Below are positions 15,401 through 24,557 of a stretch of DNA of 64,000 nt, in pieces. The position numbers and the translations under genes are program-made. This DNA is from Methylobacterium persicinum (lineage in GTDB: Bacteria > Pseudomonadota > Alphaproteobacteria > Rhizobiales > Beijerinckiaceae): positions 124,001 to 188,000 of the forward strand of contig NZ_BPQX01000018.1 of assembly GCF_022179525.1 (NCBI RefSeq), written 5' to 3'. The notes beneath the pieces are model-generated. The model saw only the letters and a list, made by a program, of their open reading frames with translations, made no database searches and had not been told where the DNA came from. Within the stretch, counting starts at the first letter, position 1. The number at the start of each line of letters is the position of its first letter.

Positions 15401-17833
15401 CTACCGCCCCCAAAGCCCCACGCGTTCGGCTCTCGCCTGATCCTCCGCTTCGAGGAGGTCGGCCGGGGCGTCCTCCCGGGCGCGGGCGCCCCCCGCGGCG
15501 ATGATCATGCCGGCGAGGTCGGCTCCGTCGAGGGTGCAGCGGGTGCCGTCCGGACCGGCTTCCGCGCAGACCACCTCCCGCCGACGGAGGTAGCCGGCGA
15601 GCTGCCGGGCAAGGTGGCCGCCCTGGCCCTCGACCCCGAGGAGCCTCACCGACCGGCCCCGGAAGGACAGGGTGCCGGTGTCGATCACCGAGGGAACGCC
15701 GCGCAGGTCGTCCGCCGGGTTGGCGGCGGGACGCACGACCTGCGCGGCGGGCACCGCCTCCGCCCGCGCGGCCGAGACGGCGTTCCGTGCCCGCCCCTTG
15801 GCGATGAGCGCGGAGGCCCGCTGCACGAAATCGTGGAAGATCCCCGCCGGCATCTCGCCGCCGAACATCCGGTTCATCGGGCTGTTGTCGTCGTTGCCGA
15901 CCCAGACGCCGACCACGAGGTCCGGCGTCATCCCCACGAACCACGCATCGCGAAAGTCCTGGCTGGTGCCGGTCTTGCCGCCGACGATCTGCCCCGGCAC
16001 CCGGGCCGCCCGCCCGGTGCCCGAGTCCACCACCGCCTGAAGGGAATCGAGCATCATCGTCCGAGGCTCGACGGGGAGGGTCGCCCCGCCCGGTGGATCT
16101 CCGCGGACATAGGTCGGCTTCGGATCGCCGCCGCGGATGGCATTGATCGCGTAGGTGTCGAGCGGTGTCCGCCCGGCCAGCACCGATCCGAAGGCGCGGG
16201 TCATCTCGAGCAGGCTCACGGAGCCGGAGCCCAGGACGAGGCTCGGCACCTCCGGCAGGTCGGACTGGATGCCGAGTCTCCTGGCCGTGGCGATGATCGC
16301 CGGGATGCCGACCTCCTGGCCCACCTCTGCGGCCACGGTGTTGATCGACAGGGCGAAGGCCGTGCGCAGGCTCACCGGCCCCCGGAACTTGCCGTCGTCG
16401 TTCTCAGGCTCCCAGTCGCCGATCCGGACAGGGCGGTCGACCATGACCGTTTCAGGTGTGAGGCCCTTCTCGTAGGCCGTCAGGTAGGTCAGCATCTTGA
16501 ACAGGGAGCCGGGCTGACGCTTCGCCTGGACGGCCCGGTCGAACTGGCTGTCCTCGTAGTCCCGGCCGCCGACGAGGGCCAGGATCGCCCCGTCCTTGGA
16601 CAGCACCACCATCGCCGCCTGTCCGACCTTGCGGCGGGCGCCGTCCTTGTCGAGGCGGCGGGCCACTACCGCTTCGGCGAGGCTCTGGAGGTCGAGGTTC
16701 AGGGTCGAGCGGACGGTGATGTCGCCGTCGGCGCCGGCCAGCCGCCGCAGGTCCGGCGCGATCATGTCGAGGAAGTAGTTGGTGCCCGGCGGTGCCTCCG
16801 GCGGCGTCTTGAGGGTCACGCTCTGGCGGCGGGCGGCATCGGCCTCCTTCTGGGTGATGGCCCCGGTCTCGACCATGGCCTGCAGCACCACGTCGGCCCG
16901 CTCCTTGGCGCCGCCGAGGTTGTGGGTGGGCGCGAGCTGCGACGGTGCCCGGACGAGGCCCGCCAGCATCGCCGCCTCCGGCAGGGTCAGGGCCTTGGCC
17001 GGCTTGCCGAAATACCGCTTCGCCGCCGCGTCGGCGCCGTAGGCTCCGGCGCCGAAATAGGCTGCGTCGAGGTAGCCGAGCAGGATCTCGTCCTTGCTCA
17101 TGGTCGCCTCGGCCCGGAGCGCCAGCAGGGCCTCCTGCGTCTTGCGCCAGAGGGTCTTCTCCTGGTTCAGGGTGACGAGGCGGACGTATTGCTGCGTGAT
17201 GGTCGAGCCGCCCTCGCGGACCCCGCCCCCGCGCAGGTTGCGCCACGCCGCCCGGGCCATGCCCCGAAGGTCGATGCCGAAATGGTGGTAGAACCGCCGG
17301 TCCTCGATGGCGACGATCGCCTGGGCGAGGTGAGGCGGCAGGTCCGCCTGGGTGAGCCGGTGGCCCCGGAAGCTGCCGCGGGTGGCGAAGACGCGTCCGT
17401 CGTCGGCCTCGACGGTCACGGCGCGCTGGCCGGTCGCCACCGCACCGCTGCCGAGGGGCGGCAGGGTCACGAGCGCCGCGCCGACATAGAGGGCGAGGGC
17501 GACGAACGGCAGCAGGAGCGCGGCGCAGGCGAGGGCGATGACCGGCCGCCGGCCGGCGAGGCTCCTGAGGCCGGCGAGCCTGCCGCCCCGTGTGCCCGGG
17601 GGGACCGGATGGTCTGGGGCGGGCCGGGCCTCCCGGCGGCGGCGTCGCGCGTCCACCGCCCGGGCGACGCCCGAGCGTGCAGCCCGGTACGACGCGTGTC
17701 CCGCCCGTCCGGCGAATTGGCCGAGGCTGCGCCCCAGGGCCGCCGCCGCCCCGAGCACTTCCCGTCCTGCGGCTCGGGTGTCGCCCGGCACCCCGTCGGG
17801 GTGGGATGGGTCCGGTCGCGGGCTCTCCGTCAC
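15401..17833 (-). CDS. Bifunctional penicillin-binding protein (class A) with a C-terminal SNase-like domain
   Basis: The 810-aa protein polymerises and cross-links peptidoglycan. It has a basic cytoplasmic N-terminus and a membrane anchor at about 98-122. A GT51 transglycosylase domain follows (IEDRRFYHHFG with catalytic E177, then EGGSTITQQ), and then a transpeptidase domain with S443xxK (GSLFK), S496-I-N and K620-TGT. Residues 714-810 are not part of a normal PBP. They read VIDTGTLSFRGRSVRLLGVE...LARQLAGYL...GLWG, an OB-fold of the staphylococcal-nuclease type that lacks the DAPE acidic residue and so is probably not a nuclease. The GTG start overlaps the stop of the HdeD-type gene (GTGA), so the two are translationally coupled. 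Confidence 0.9.
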   Translation of the reverse strand: MTESPRPDPSHPDGVPGDTRAAGREVLGAAAALGRSLGQFAGRAGHASYRAARSGVARAVDARRRRREARPAPDHPVPPGTRGGRLAGLRSLAGRRPVIALACAALLLPFVALALYVGAALVTLPPLGSGAVATGQRAVTVEADDGRVFATRGSFRGHRLTQADLPPHLAQAIVAIEDRRFYHHFGIDLRGMARAAWRNLRGGGVREGGSTITQQYVRLVTLNQEKTLWRKTQEALLALRAEATMSKDEILLGYLDAAYFGAGAYGADAAAKRYFGKPAKALTLPEAAMLAGLVRAPSQLAPTHNLGGAKERADVVLQAMVETGAITQKEADAARRQSVTLKTPPEAPPGTNYFLDMIAPDLRRLAGADGDITVRSTLNLDLQSLAEAVVARRLDKDGARRKVGQAAMVVLSKDGAILALVGGRDYEDSQFDRAVQAKRQPGSLFKMLTYLTAYEKGLTPETVMVDRPVRIGDWEPENDDGKFRGPVSLRTAFALSINTVAAEVGQEVGIPAIIATARRLGIQSDLPEVPSLVLGSGSVSLLEMTRAFGSVLAGRTPLDTYAINAIRGGDPKPTYVRGDPPGGATLPVEPRTMMLDSLQAVVDSGTGRAARVPGQIVGGKTGTSQDFRDAWFVGMTPDLVVGVWVGNDDNSPMNRMFGGEMPAGIFHDFVQRASALIAKGRARNAVSAARAEAVPAAQVVRPAANPADDLRGVPSVIDTGTLSFRGRSVRLLGVEGQGGHLARQLAGYLRRREVVCAEAGPDGTRCTLDGADLAGMIIAAGGARAREDAPADLLEAEDQARAERVGLWGR

Positions 17834-18471
17834 GGCCTACGGGGGGCCACGGGCGCTGCGGTGTGACGGCTCCTCAGGCTGAAGGCCAGGATCAGCAACA
17901 TCACCCCGAAGGCGATGGCGTAGGCGCCGAGCCACCATGTCAGCACCAGGGCCGACATGCCGGGCTCGATGACGAGGGCGAGGCCGAACAGCAGTGAGAT
18001 GACGCCGCCCAGAAGCAGCCACCACCGCCCGTAATGCAGATGCAGCCGGAACGCCGCGGCGATCATCAGGCCGCCCGTCACGAAGGCCCAGGCGGCCAGC
18101 AGCAGCACGAAGGCCCAGACCGCCGCCGCCGGGACGAGGAAGGCCGCGACGCCGACGAGAATGTCCACGAGGCCCTCGAACAGCAGGAAGCCCCACCGCT
18201 CATGGTGCTGGGCGGCGCGGACGGCCGCGACGATGGTGAAGACGCCGTCGGCCAGCATGTAGGCGGCGAAGAACAGCACGAGGGAGAGCACGAAGGCGGC
18301 GGGCGCGGCGAAGGCCACGGCGCCGAACAGGATGCTGATGACGCCGCGCAGGGCGACGAGCCACCAGTTCCGGGCAAGCGACGCGCTCATGGCGTCGAGA
18401 CGCGCCGCGCCCACCAGGGGGACACCCGAGGGGGTGGAGGTGCGGGGATCGAAGGTGGGACCGCCTGTCAT
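17830..18471 (-). CDS. HdeD-type (DUF308) acid-stress membrane protein
   Basis: The 213-aa protein has six predicted membrane segments, starting with NWWLVALRGVISILFGAVAF, and repeated pairs such as GFLLFEGLVDILVGVAAFLV and WWLLLGGVISLLFGLALVI. This is the duplicated DUF308 unit of HdeD, a membrane protein linked to acid and general stress. ATG 18471 was chosen because a full EcfG-type promoter (18534-18558) ends upstream of it; ATG 18390 would drop an N-terminal tail of 27 residues. The stop overlaps the PBP start, which suggests that stress induction also raises the cell-wall enzyme. Confidence 0.85.
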   Translation of the reverse strand: MTGGPTFDPRTSTPSGVPLVGAARLDAMSASLARNWWLVALRGVISILFGAVAFAAPAAFVLSLVLFFAAYMLADGVFTIVAAVRAAQHHERWGFLLFEGLVDILVGVAAFLVPAAAVWAFVLLLAAWAFVTGGLMIAAAFRLHLHYGRWWLLLGGVISLLFGLALVIEPGMSALVLTWWLGAYAIAFGVMLLILAFSLRSRHTAAPVAPRRP

Positions 18472-18533
18472 GGCTTCGCGACTCCGGCTGAGAGGCATCG
18501 GCGTTGCCGACAAGCTCCGCCTTTCGCCCACCG

Positions 18534-18558
18534 AACGCGGGGCGCGCGGGGGCGTTCC
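18534..18558 (-). promoter_or_regulatory. EcfG-type stress promoter of the HdeD-PBP operon
   Basis: On the minus strand GGAAC (18558-18554) is followed after exactly 16 nt by CGTT (18537-18534). The transcript would begin near 18527, about 55 nt before the ATG at 18471. Confidence 0.65.
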
Positions 18559-18616
18559 GGCCCGTCGTCGCCATGTCCTATCCCCTCTCTCCCCGTGTGG
18601 GAATGAGGGGCGCCCC

Positions 18617-19813
18617 TCACTCGCCGTCGGGCGGCAGCGCTTCGGTCACCTCGATCCGTCCGGGGGAGGAAGGCTCGGCATCCGCCGGGGCCTGCCCGTC
18701 CGCGGCGGCGGCCACCGCCGTCACGCCCCGGTAGCGGGCGAGTCGCGCGTCGATCATGTCCTCGATGCGGCTCTGGAATTCGGCGATGGTCAGGTGCCGC
18801 CGCTTGCCGCCCTCCTTCTGGGTGAAGAGGCTGCGGTTCGCCTTCGCCGCGGCGCGGAACGCCTTGGCGGCGGTCTCCTCGGGCTTCTCGCTCGACAGGG
18901 ACATGAACTTGCCGGCGCTCGCCGTGCCAAGGAAATGGGCGAGGTACATCTCGGTGGTCGAGAGGGGACGGCCGACCCGGGCCTCGATCCGCTCGCGATC
19001 GCGCTTGATCAGCTCCGCGGCCATCAGGGCGGCGACCCGCGGGTCGTTGCGCAGCGAGAGCACGCGCTCCTTCATTCCGTCCGCCACCGTGATCGCCGGT
19101 CCGTTGCCTTTCACCGCGGCGGCCTCCTCCGCGAGGCCATGGCGGGAGCCATAGTCGCGGATCAACTCCAGCCAGGTCGCCTTCACGAACTGGAAAAGCC
19201 CCTGCGCCGACGAGGTCGCCGCCTTCGCATCGGTGTCGAAGCTCGATTCCTTGTCGGCCAGGGCCATCATGTAGACGGGATCGACGCCGGCTTCCTCGGA
19301 GGCCTTCACGATGGTGTCGACCACCTTCAGCGGCACGCTCCGCTGGCCGAACTTGACGGCGTCCTCGCCGTCTTCCTGCGTCACCCGGGGGAGGGCGGCG
19401 AGGTTGTCCTCGATCAGGGCCGTCGTCGGCGGGTCCTGCTCCGGCAGGGGCAGGCCGTTCCAGGCGGACCGGCTCTCCGTCGGTGGGGCCGCGGTGAGGG
19501 CGGAGGCGGCCTTGGGGTTCGCATCGATCCGGTCATGGGCCTGGGCGGCCGGGGCGAAGTAGGCCGGAGCGATCGCCGCCTGCGGCAGGCCGAACCCGGC
19601 CAGCAGACCCAGCGCCAGGGTGCCTGTGGCGCGCCTGCGGCGGGAGGGCCGGGCTGTCCTGATCGATCCGCCGCCGTTCAGGCCGCGCTTTCCGCCGCGG
19701 CTCGGCAGCCAGATCACGCCTTCGTCCTCGACACGGTGCGTGCGGCAGGTCGTTGCGGGCACGCGTCCGCCCACGTCGTCGGCGCGACGCGCCGGCTCCG
19801 GGAAAACCCCCAT
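18617..19813 (-). CDS. Lytic transglycosylase-domain protein
   Basis: The 398-aa protein has a basic, probably exported N-terminal region with a hydrophobic stretch (ATGTLALGLLAGFGLPQAAIA). An SLT domain follows (DPVYMMALADKESSFDTDAK, with the catalytic Glu in KES, then SSAQGLFQFVKATWLELI and TEMYLAHFLGTASAG). It cleaves peptidoglycan glycan strands to 1,6-anhydromuramic products. The C-terminal 90 residues are alanine-rich and include LTIAEFQSRIEDMIDARLARY. ATG 19813 has AGAGGA six nt before it; a GTG seven codons upstream is less likely. It faces the HdeD-PBP operon on the same strand but appears to be transcribed separately. Confidence 0.86.
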   Translation of the reverse strand: MGVFPEPARRADDVGGRVPATTCRTHRVEDEGVIWLPSRGGKRGLNGGGSIRTARPSRRRRATGTLALGLLAGFGLPQAAIAPAYFAPAAQAHDRIDANPKAASALTAAPPTESRSAWNGLPLPEQDPPTTALIEDNLAALPRVTQEDGEDAVKFGQRSVPLKVVDTIVKASEEAGVDPVYMMALADKESSFDTDAKAATSSAQGLFQFVKATWLELIRDYGSRHGLAEEAAAVKGNGPAITVADGMKERVLSLRNDPRVAALMAAELIKRDRERIEARVGRPLSTTEMYLAHFLGTASAGKFMSLSSEKPEETAAKAFRAAAKANRSLFTQKEGGKRRHLTIAEFQSRIEDMIDARLARYRGVTAVAAAADGQAPADAEPSSPGRIEVTEALPPDGE

Positions 19814-20183
19814 GATTGGTCCTCTTGCATCCACTTCTCCGGAAGGCCCCGGCGTCTGGCGGCCAGGTTGCTTCGGGCGGCGGCTCTATCGGCGCCGGCC
19901 GTGACCAGAATGGGACGGCCCCATGATCTGACCGTGGCAGCCTCTACGAACCGTTAACCATGCGGGAGCGGTCGTCCGGGGGGCGTTTCCCCCCGTCCCA
20001 TCCCCTGTCGCGGGGGGTGGAAGGGACGGCGTCAGAGTGCCCCGCCCGGTCGCAAGATGTCGCAGTTGGGGTTGGAACGAAGCACGTGCGGCCCAGTTGG
20101 GTAGGGCCCGTGACCCGGGCGAAGGGGATCCGACCTTCCCATCCCGGACGCTCTCCGCGTCCTCACAAGGACATCAGTTTCCC
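19814..20183. other. Divergent intergenic region before inositol-3-phosphate synthase
   Basis: This 370-bp gap must hold the promoters of the lytic transglycosylase and of ino1. A GGAAC-N16-AGTT match (20074-20098, plus strand) lies 85 bp before the ino1 ATG and could be a weak EcfG-type promoter. A G/C-run hairpin lies near 19977-19995. No gene is seen. Confidence 0.4.
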
Positions 20184-21374
20184 ATGAGCATGCAGACCGG
20201 TCGCCGTGTCGGCGTCGCCATCGTTGGCATGGGGGGCGCCGTCGCCACCACCGCCATCGCCGGCATCGAGATGATCAAGTCCGGTTCGAACAGGCTCGAT
20301 GGTCTGCCGCTCGCCGGCGTCCCGGTGGCGGGCATGGCCGACTACAAGGACCTCGTCTTCGGCGGCTGGGACCTGAACAGCGACGACCTCGCCGCCGCCG
20401 CCACCGGCCACGGCGTTCTGTCGAAGGACGATATCGAGAACGGCGCCCAGGTGCTCAAGGGCATCGTCCCCTGGCCGGCGGTGGGCAGCGCCAAGTTCTG
20501 CAAGAACATCGACGGGCAGAACCGCATCGTCGCCAAGGATCACCGCGAGGCGGTCTCGGTCATCGCCAACGACCTGAACCGCTTCAAGAGGGAGAGCAAC
20601 CTCGATGAGGTGGTGGTTGTGAACCTCGCCTCCACCGAGCGCTGGCCCGACCTCTCCGACCCGACCCTGAACTCCACTGCCGCCTTCGAGAAGGGGCTGG
20701 ATTCGAGCGACGAGGCGATCTCGCCGGCCATGCTCTACGCCTATGCGGCGATCAAGAGCGGCATTCCCTACGCCAACTTCACGCCCTCCGTCGCCGCCGA
20801 CGTGCCCGCCCTCCTCGAACTTGCCAGGGACCTCAACGTCCCGGTGGCGGGCAAGGACGGCAAGACCGGCCAGACGATGATGAAGACCGTGCTGGCCCCG
20901 GCCCTGAAGGCCCGCGCCCTTCACGTGGACGGATGGTTCTCCACCAACATCCTCGGCAACCGTGACGGCCTCGCCCTTAACGACCCGAACTCGCTGCAGT
21001 CGAAGCTGAACACCAAGGGCACGGTGCTCGATTCGATCCTCGGCTACCCGGTCGAGGACCACCTCGTGCACATTCACTATTACCGCCCCCGCGGCGACGA
21101 CAAGGAAGCCTGGGACAACATCGACGTCACCGGCTTCATGGGTCAGCGCATGCAGATCAAGGTGAACTTCCTCTGCAAGGACTCGATCCTCGCGGCGCCG
21201 TTGGTCATCGAGATCGCCCGTGTCCTCGACCTCGCCAAGAAGCGCGGCGACGGCGGCGTGCAGGAGCAGCTCTCGACCTTCTTCAAGGCGCCGATGGTCA
21301 AGAACGGCCACGGACCGGAGCACGCCTTCGGCAAGCAGGAGAAGATGCTCCTCGACTGGCTGGGCGTACACTGA
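20184..21374 (+). CDS. ino1: Inositol-3-phosphate synthase
   Basis: The enzyme turns glucose 6-phosphate into 1L-myo-inositol 1-phosphate with NAD as catalyst. The 396-aa protein starts GRRVGVAIVGMGGAVATTAI (NAD-binding loop). It also shows SDDLAAAATGHGVL, VVVNLASTERWPDL, GIPYANFTPSVAADVPAL, GKDGKTGQTMMKTVLAPALK and FLCKDSILAAPLVIEIARV. The GKDxKTGQT segment and the KDSILAAP loop are diagnostic. ATG 20184 follows AAGGAC by about 10 nt. The HD-like gene overlaps its stop (TGATG), so it heads an operon. Inositol synthesis is not general in proteobacteria, which implies a dedicated downstream product. Confidence 0.94.
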   Translation: MSMQTGRRVGVAIVGMGGAVATTAIAGIEMIKSGSNRLDGLPLAGVPVAGMADYKDLVFGGWDLNSDDLAAAATGHGVLSKDDIENGAQVLKGIVPWPAVGSAKFCKNIDGQNRIVAKDHREAVSVIANDLNRFKRESNLDEVVVVNLASTERWPDLSDPTLNSTAAFEKGLDSSDEAISPAMLYAYAAIKSGIPYANFTPSVAADVPALLELARDLNVPVAGKDGKTGQTMMKTVLAPALKARALHVDGWFSTNILGNRDGLALNDPNSLQSKLNTKGTVLDSILGYPVEDHLVHIHYYRPRGDDKEAWDNIDVTGFMGQRMQIKVNFLCKDSILAAPLVIEIARVLDLAKKRGDGGVQEQLSTFFKAPMVKNGHGPEHAFGKQEKMLLDWLGVH

Positions 21375-22300
21375 TGCAGGACGACACGGCGGCGGGCCCT
21401 GCGGCGCCCGCCGAGTTGCGCGACCTCTTCGTCGAGCTCAACGATCTGAAGCGCGTCCGGTCCGCCGGGCGCGTGGGTACCATCGCCGAGCGCCTGTTCG
21501 CGCAGGGCTGGGCGATGCTCACCGGGGGTGCCGATCCGCAGGACGTCGCCCTCGACGTCACCGCCACGGCCCTCGCCGCGGCGCGCCTGACCGACCTCGA
21601 TGCCGCGTTCCTCACCGCTGCCGGACTCTCCGAAGCGGAGTCCGCCACGGTGCTGCGGGCGGGGTTCGACGAGGTGACGGGCCCCCTCGATCCCGCCCTG
21701 CGTGACCGGCTGCGGGCGCGGCTCACCCCCGGCGAGCCGCCCGAGGCCGGCTATGTGCCGGGCTTCGTCGGTGCGCTGGCGGCCCAGCCGAGGGCGGGCG
21801 TGACCTGCCCGGGCAAGCCGCGGATCCTGCTGGAGCCGCCGGAGAACCATGCGGAACATTGCCTCATGGTCGCGGTCTACGGTGTCTGCCTGAGCCCGTT
21901 CTACCGGGCCGACCCGGGGACGGTGTTCCTGGCCGCGATGGCGCATCACCTGCACAATGCGGCGATGCCCGATGCCGGCTTCACCGGCGAGATGCTTTTG
22001 GGGGACCATCTCCTGCCGATCATGGAGGTCGCGACGGGCTGGGCCCTCGGCGAACTCGACGAGGCCGGTCAGCTGCGCGGCGAGGTCGAGCGCGCCCGCG
22101 CCGTCCTGCCCGACGATTCCACCGCCGAGGGCCGGGCCTTCCATGCGGCGGATTGCGTCGACCGGGTGCTTCAGATCGCCCAGCATCTCCGGGCCGCCTC
22201 GCTCACCATGGGGACGGTGCTCGACGAGATGGAGCTCGTCCATGCGGGCCCGGTGAAGGGATTCCATGACAGGGTCCTTCGCGACATGCGCATCCCTTGA
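21374..22300 (+). CDS. HD-domain-like protein of the inositol cluster
   Basis: The 308-aa protein has an N-terminal helical part (residues 10-120) of unknown type. A C-terminal segment has NHAEHCLMV (H159, H162), AAMAHHLHNAAMPDAGF (H191, H192, H194, D200) and LLGDHLLP (D211, H212). The spacing of His and Asp residues resembles the HD superfamily of metal phosphohydrolases and di-iron oxygenases, with HN in place of HD. In an operon with inositol-3-phosphate synthase two roles are plausible: removal of the phosphate, or oxygenation like myo-inositol oxygenase. Neither is shown. Start ATG overlaps the ino1 stop. Confidence is in the gene and motif, not the reaction. Confidence 0.75.
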   Translation: MQDDTAAGPAAPAELRDLFVELNDLKRVRSAGRVGTIAERLFAQGWAMLTGGADPQDVALDVTATALAAARLTDLDAAFLTAAGLSEAESATVLRAGFDEVTGPLDPALRDRLRARLTPGEPPEAGYVPGFVGALAAQPRAGVTCPGKPRILLEPPENHAEHCLMVAVYGVCLSPFYRADPGTVFLAAMAHHLHNAAMPDAGFTGEMLLGDHLLPIMEVATGWALGELDEAGQLRGEVERARAVLPDDSTAEGRAFHAADCVDRVLQIAQHLRAASLTMGTVLDEMELVHAGPVKGFHDRVLRDMRIP

Positions 22301-22358
22301 GGGCACGGCTTGATCGACGGGCGTCCACGCCCATTTGCCGGTCCTGTCCGTGAGCGCC

Positions 22359-23540
22359 ATGATCCCCTTCTCCCTCGTCTCGCCCTCGACCGGCCATCCG
22401 CTGAAGCCCGATGCCCCGCATGCCCTGCGGGACGCCGAGACCGGCGAGCGCTGGCCGGTCATCGACGGCATTCCCTACCTGCGCATCGGCCGTGAGGCGT
22501 TGGTGGAGCGCGTGTTGGCCCATCTCGATGCGGGGGAAGCGGACGAGGCGCTCTGTGCCCTCCTCGCCGACCAGGACGACTGGTGGAACGGCCCGCCAGC
22601 CGATCCGGCCGACCTGATGGCGCTGATCCGCGACCGGAAGACCGCCAGCCTGCGCGAGGCCGTGCACCGCCTCGGTTGGGGCCGTGTCGGGGACTATTTT
22701 CTCCATCGCTGGAGCGACCCGACCTACCTCGCTGGCCTCGCCCTCCTGGAAGCGCACTGGAACGATCCGATCTGCGTCTTCGAGTTCGCGTGTGGCATCG
22801 GCCACTACCTGCGCGAGTTGGCCCGGCGGGGCTGCAAGGTGTCAGGCGCCGACGTGGTGTTCGCCAAGCTCTGGGTCGCCCGGCACTGGGTGGTGGGCGA
22901 GAAGGCCCAGTTCGTCTGCTTCGATGCGGGTTCGGAGCACTGGCCGATCCCCGGGGCGCCGGTCGATCTCGTCGTGTGCAACGACGCCTTCTATTTCCTC
23001 GACGACAAGGCCCGGGTGCTCGAAGCCCTGCGCCAGATGGCCGGGGACGAGGGCTGGCTGGCCCTCAGCCATATCCACAACCGGGACTGCCCCGGCTTTT
23101 CCGCCGGCAAGGCGGTGGCCGTCGAGGACATCGCCGAACTCTTTCCCGATGCCCTGGTCTACGACGACGGGGAGCTGACCCGCGCCCTGGAGGAGACCCG
23201 CGCGCCGATCCCACATGAGGTGGCCGACCTGCGCGATTGCGAGGCGTTCTCGCTGGTGGCAGGGCCCGGCATGCGCCCGGCCCCCCGCTCCGTCGTGGAT
23301 GGCCTGACGCTTCCAAAGGCCGGGACCTCGCTGAGCCTGAATCCGCTCTACGTGCCGGAGGGGAACGACTACGCGATCCATTTCCCGTCGGAGCGGTACG
23401 AGGCTGAGTACGGCCCCCGGGTCACCTATCCGCTCCGCTCGCCGGGGCCGGAGCGTATGACCTTCGGCGGCGGCATCGACGCCCCCGAGACCTCCCGCGT
23501 CCGGACCCGGGAATTCGTCGACCTGCCGGAGCGGTGGTGA
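22359..23540 (+). CDS. SAM-dependent methyltransferase with a Trm112-like N-terminal domain
   Basis: The 393-aa protein begins with FSLVSPSTGHPL and WPVIDGIPYLR, a Trm112-like or small-domain motif often fused to class I methyltransferases. It continues to the SAM site VFEFACGIGHYLRELARRG near residue 145 and the motif LVVCNDAFYFLDDKARVLEAL. The C-terminal 120 residues hold no known domain. It would methylate a small molecule made by the cluster; the substrate is unknown. ATG 22359 is used, and GTG 22350 is an alternative. Its stop overlaps the next start (TGATG at 23538-23542), so it is coupled to the oxidoreductase. Confidence 0.82.
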   Translation: MIPFSLVSPSTGHPLKPDAPHALRDAETGERWPVIDGIPYLRIGREALVERVLAHLDAGEADEALCALLADQDDWWNGPPADPADLMALIRDRKTASLREAVHRLGWGRVGDYFLHRWSDPTYLAGLALLEAHWNDPICVFEFACGIGHYLRELARRGCKVSGADVVFAKLWVARHWVVGEKAQFVCFDAGSEHWPIPGAPVDLVVCNDAFYFLDDKARVLEALRQMAGDEGWLALSHIHNRDCPGFSAGKAVAVEDIAELFPDALVYDDGELTRALEETRAPIPHEVADLRDCEAFSLVAGPGMRPAPRSVVDGLTLPKAGTSLSLNPLYVPEGNDYAIHFPSERYEAEYGPRVTYPLRSPGPERMTFGGGIDAPETSRVRTREFVDLPERW

Positions 23541-24535
23541 TGGCGCCGGTCGGCTGGGGTATCGTCGGCTACGGCTGGGTCGCCCGCGACTACATGGCAC
23601 CGGGCATCCGGGAGGCCGGACACCGGCTCGTCGCCGTGTGCGATCCGAGTCCGGAGAGCCGGGAGGCCGCCGCGTCGGAAGGGGCCCGCACCCATGCGGA
23701 CCTTGCGGCCTTCCTCGCAGATCCGGAAATCGAGGCGGTCTACGTCGCGACGCCAAACCACCTGCACCGGGACGCCCTCGAGGCCCTGGCGCGGGCAGGC
23801 CTTCCGGTGCTCTGCGAGAAGCCGATGGCGGCGTCCCTGTCCGATGCGGAGGCGATGGTTCGTGCCGTCGACGCCGGCGGCATCTTCTACGGCACGGCCT
23901 TCGACCAGCGCCATCATCCGGCCCACCGGGTCATCCGGGCCCGGATCGCGGCGGGCGACCTCGGCACCCTCACGGCTTTGCGGATCGTCTACGCCTGCTG
24001 GCTCGGCCGCGACTGGTCCGCGGCCGGTCAGCCGAACTGGCGGATCGATGCGGTCCAGGCCGGGGGCGGCGCGCTGATCGACCTTGCCCCCCACGGGATC
24101 GACCTCGTGGACTTCCTCCTCGGTGAGCCCATCGCCGACATCGCGTCCCTCACCCAGATCCGGGCCCAGGACTATGCCGTCGATGACGGTGCCCTGTTGA
24201 TCGGGCGGACGGAGGCGGGGGTACTGGCGAGCCTCCACGTCTCCTACAACTGCCCCGATGCGCTGCCCCGCCGCCGGCTGGAGGTCGTCGGCACGAAGGG
24301 CATGCTGGTGGCCGAGAACACCATGGGCCAGACGCCGGGCGGCAGCCTGACCTTCCACGACGGGGCCACCGGCCGGACGGAATCTGTCGCCTTCGACGGG
24401 CAGGCATCGCCCTTCACGGAGCAGGTCCGTGCCTTCGGTTCGGCCCTGCGAAATCCATCGGAGCGCGACGCGTACAGCGCCGTCCGCGACCTGCACACGA
24501 TGCGCCTCGTGGCGCGGGCCTATGGTCAAAGCTGA
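23540..24535 (+). CDS. Gfo/Idh/MocA-family oxidoreductase
   Basis: This 331-aa NAD(P)-dependent sugar or cyclitol dehydrogenase has the Rossmann loop GIVGYGWVARDY (residues 7-18), VYVATPNHLH, the conserved EKPMA motif (near residue 95) and GGGALIDLAPHGIDLVDFLL with the catalytic-type His. The family includes inositol 2-dehydrogenase and enzymes that make amino-cyclitols. With ino1 three genes upstream, oxidation of an inositol or of a glycoside is the natural inference. The ATG at 23540 overlaps the methyltransferase stop. It is followed by a family A repeat, after which the YcaO gene begins. Confidence 0.87.
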   Translation: MAPVGWGIVGYGWVARDYMAPGIREAGHRLVAVCDPSPESREAAASEGARTHADLAAFLADPEIEAVYVATPNHLHRDALEALARAGLPVLCEKPMAASLSDAEAMVRAVDAGGIFYGTAFDQRHHPAHRVIRARIAAGDLGTLTALRIVYACWLGRDWSAAGQPNWRIDAVQAGGGALIDLAPHGIDLVDFLLGEPIADIASLTQIRAQDYAVDDGALLIGRTEAGVLASLHVSYNCPDALPRRRLEVVGTKGMLVAENTMGQTPGGSLTFHDGATGRTESVAFDGQASPFTEQVRAFGSALRNPSERDAYSAVRDLHTMRLVARAYGQS

Positions 24536-24557
24536 CGCTGCTCCCTCCCACCCTCGC

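Noticed and set aside
15344-17866. An 840-codon plus-strand ORF opposite the PBP gene
   Set aside because: It has Arg/Gly/His-rich shadow composition, while the opposite strand has all PBP catalytic motifs.
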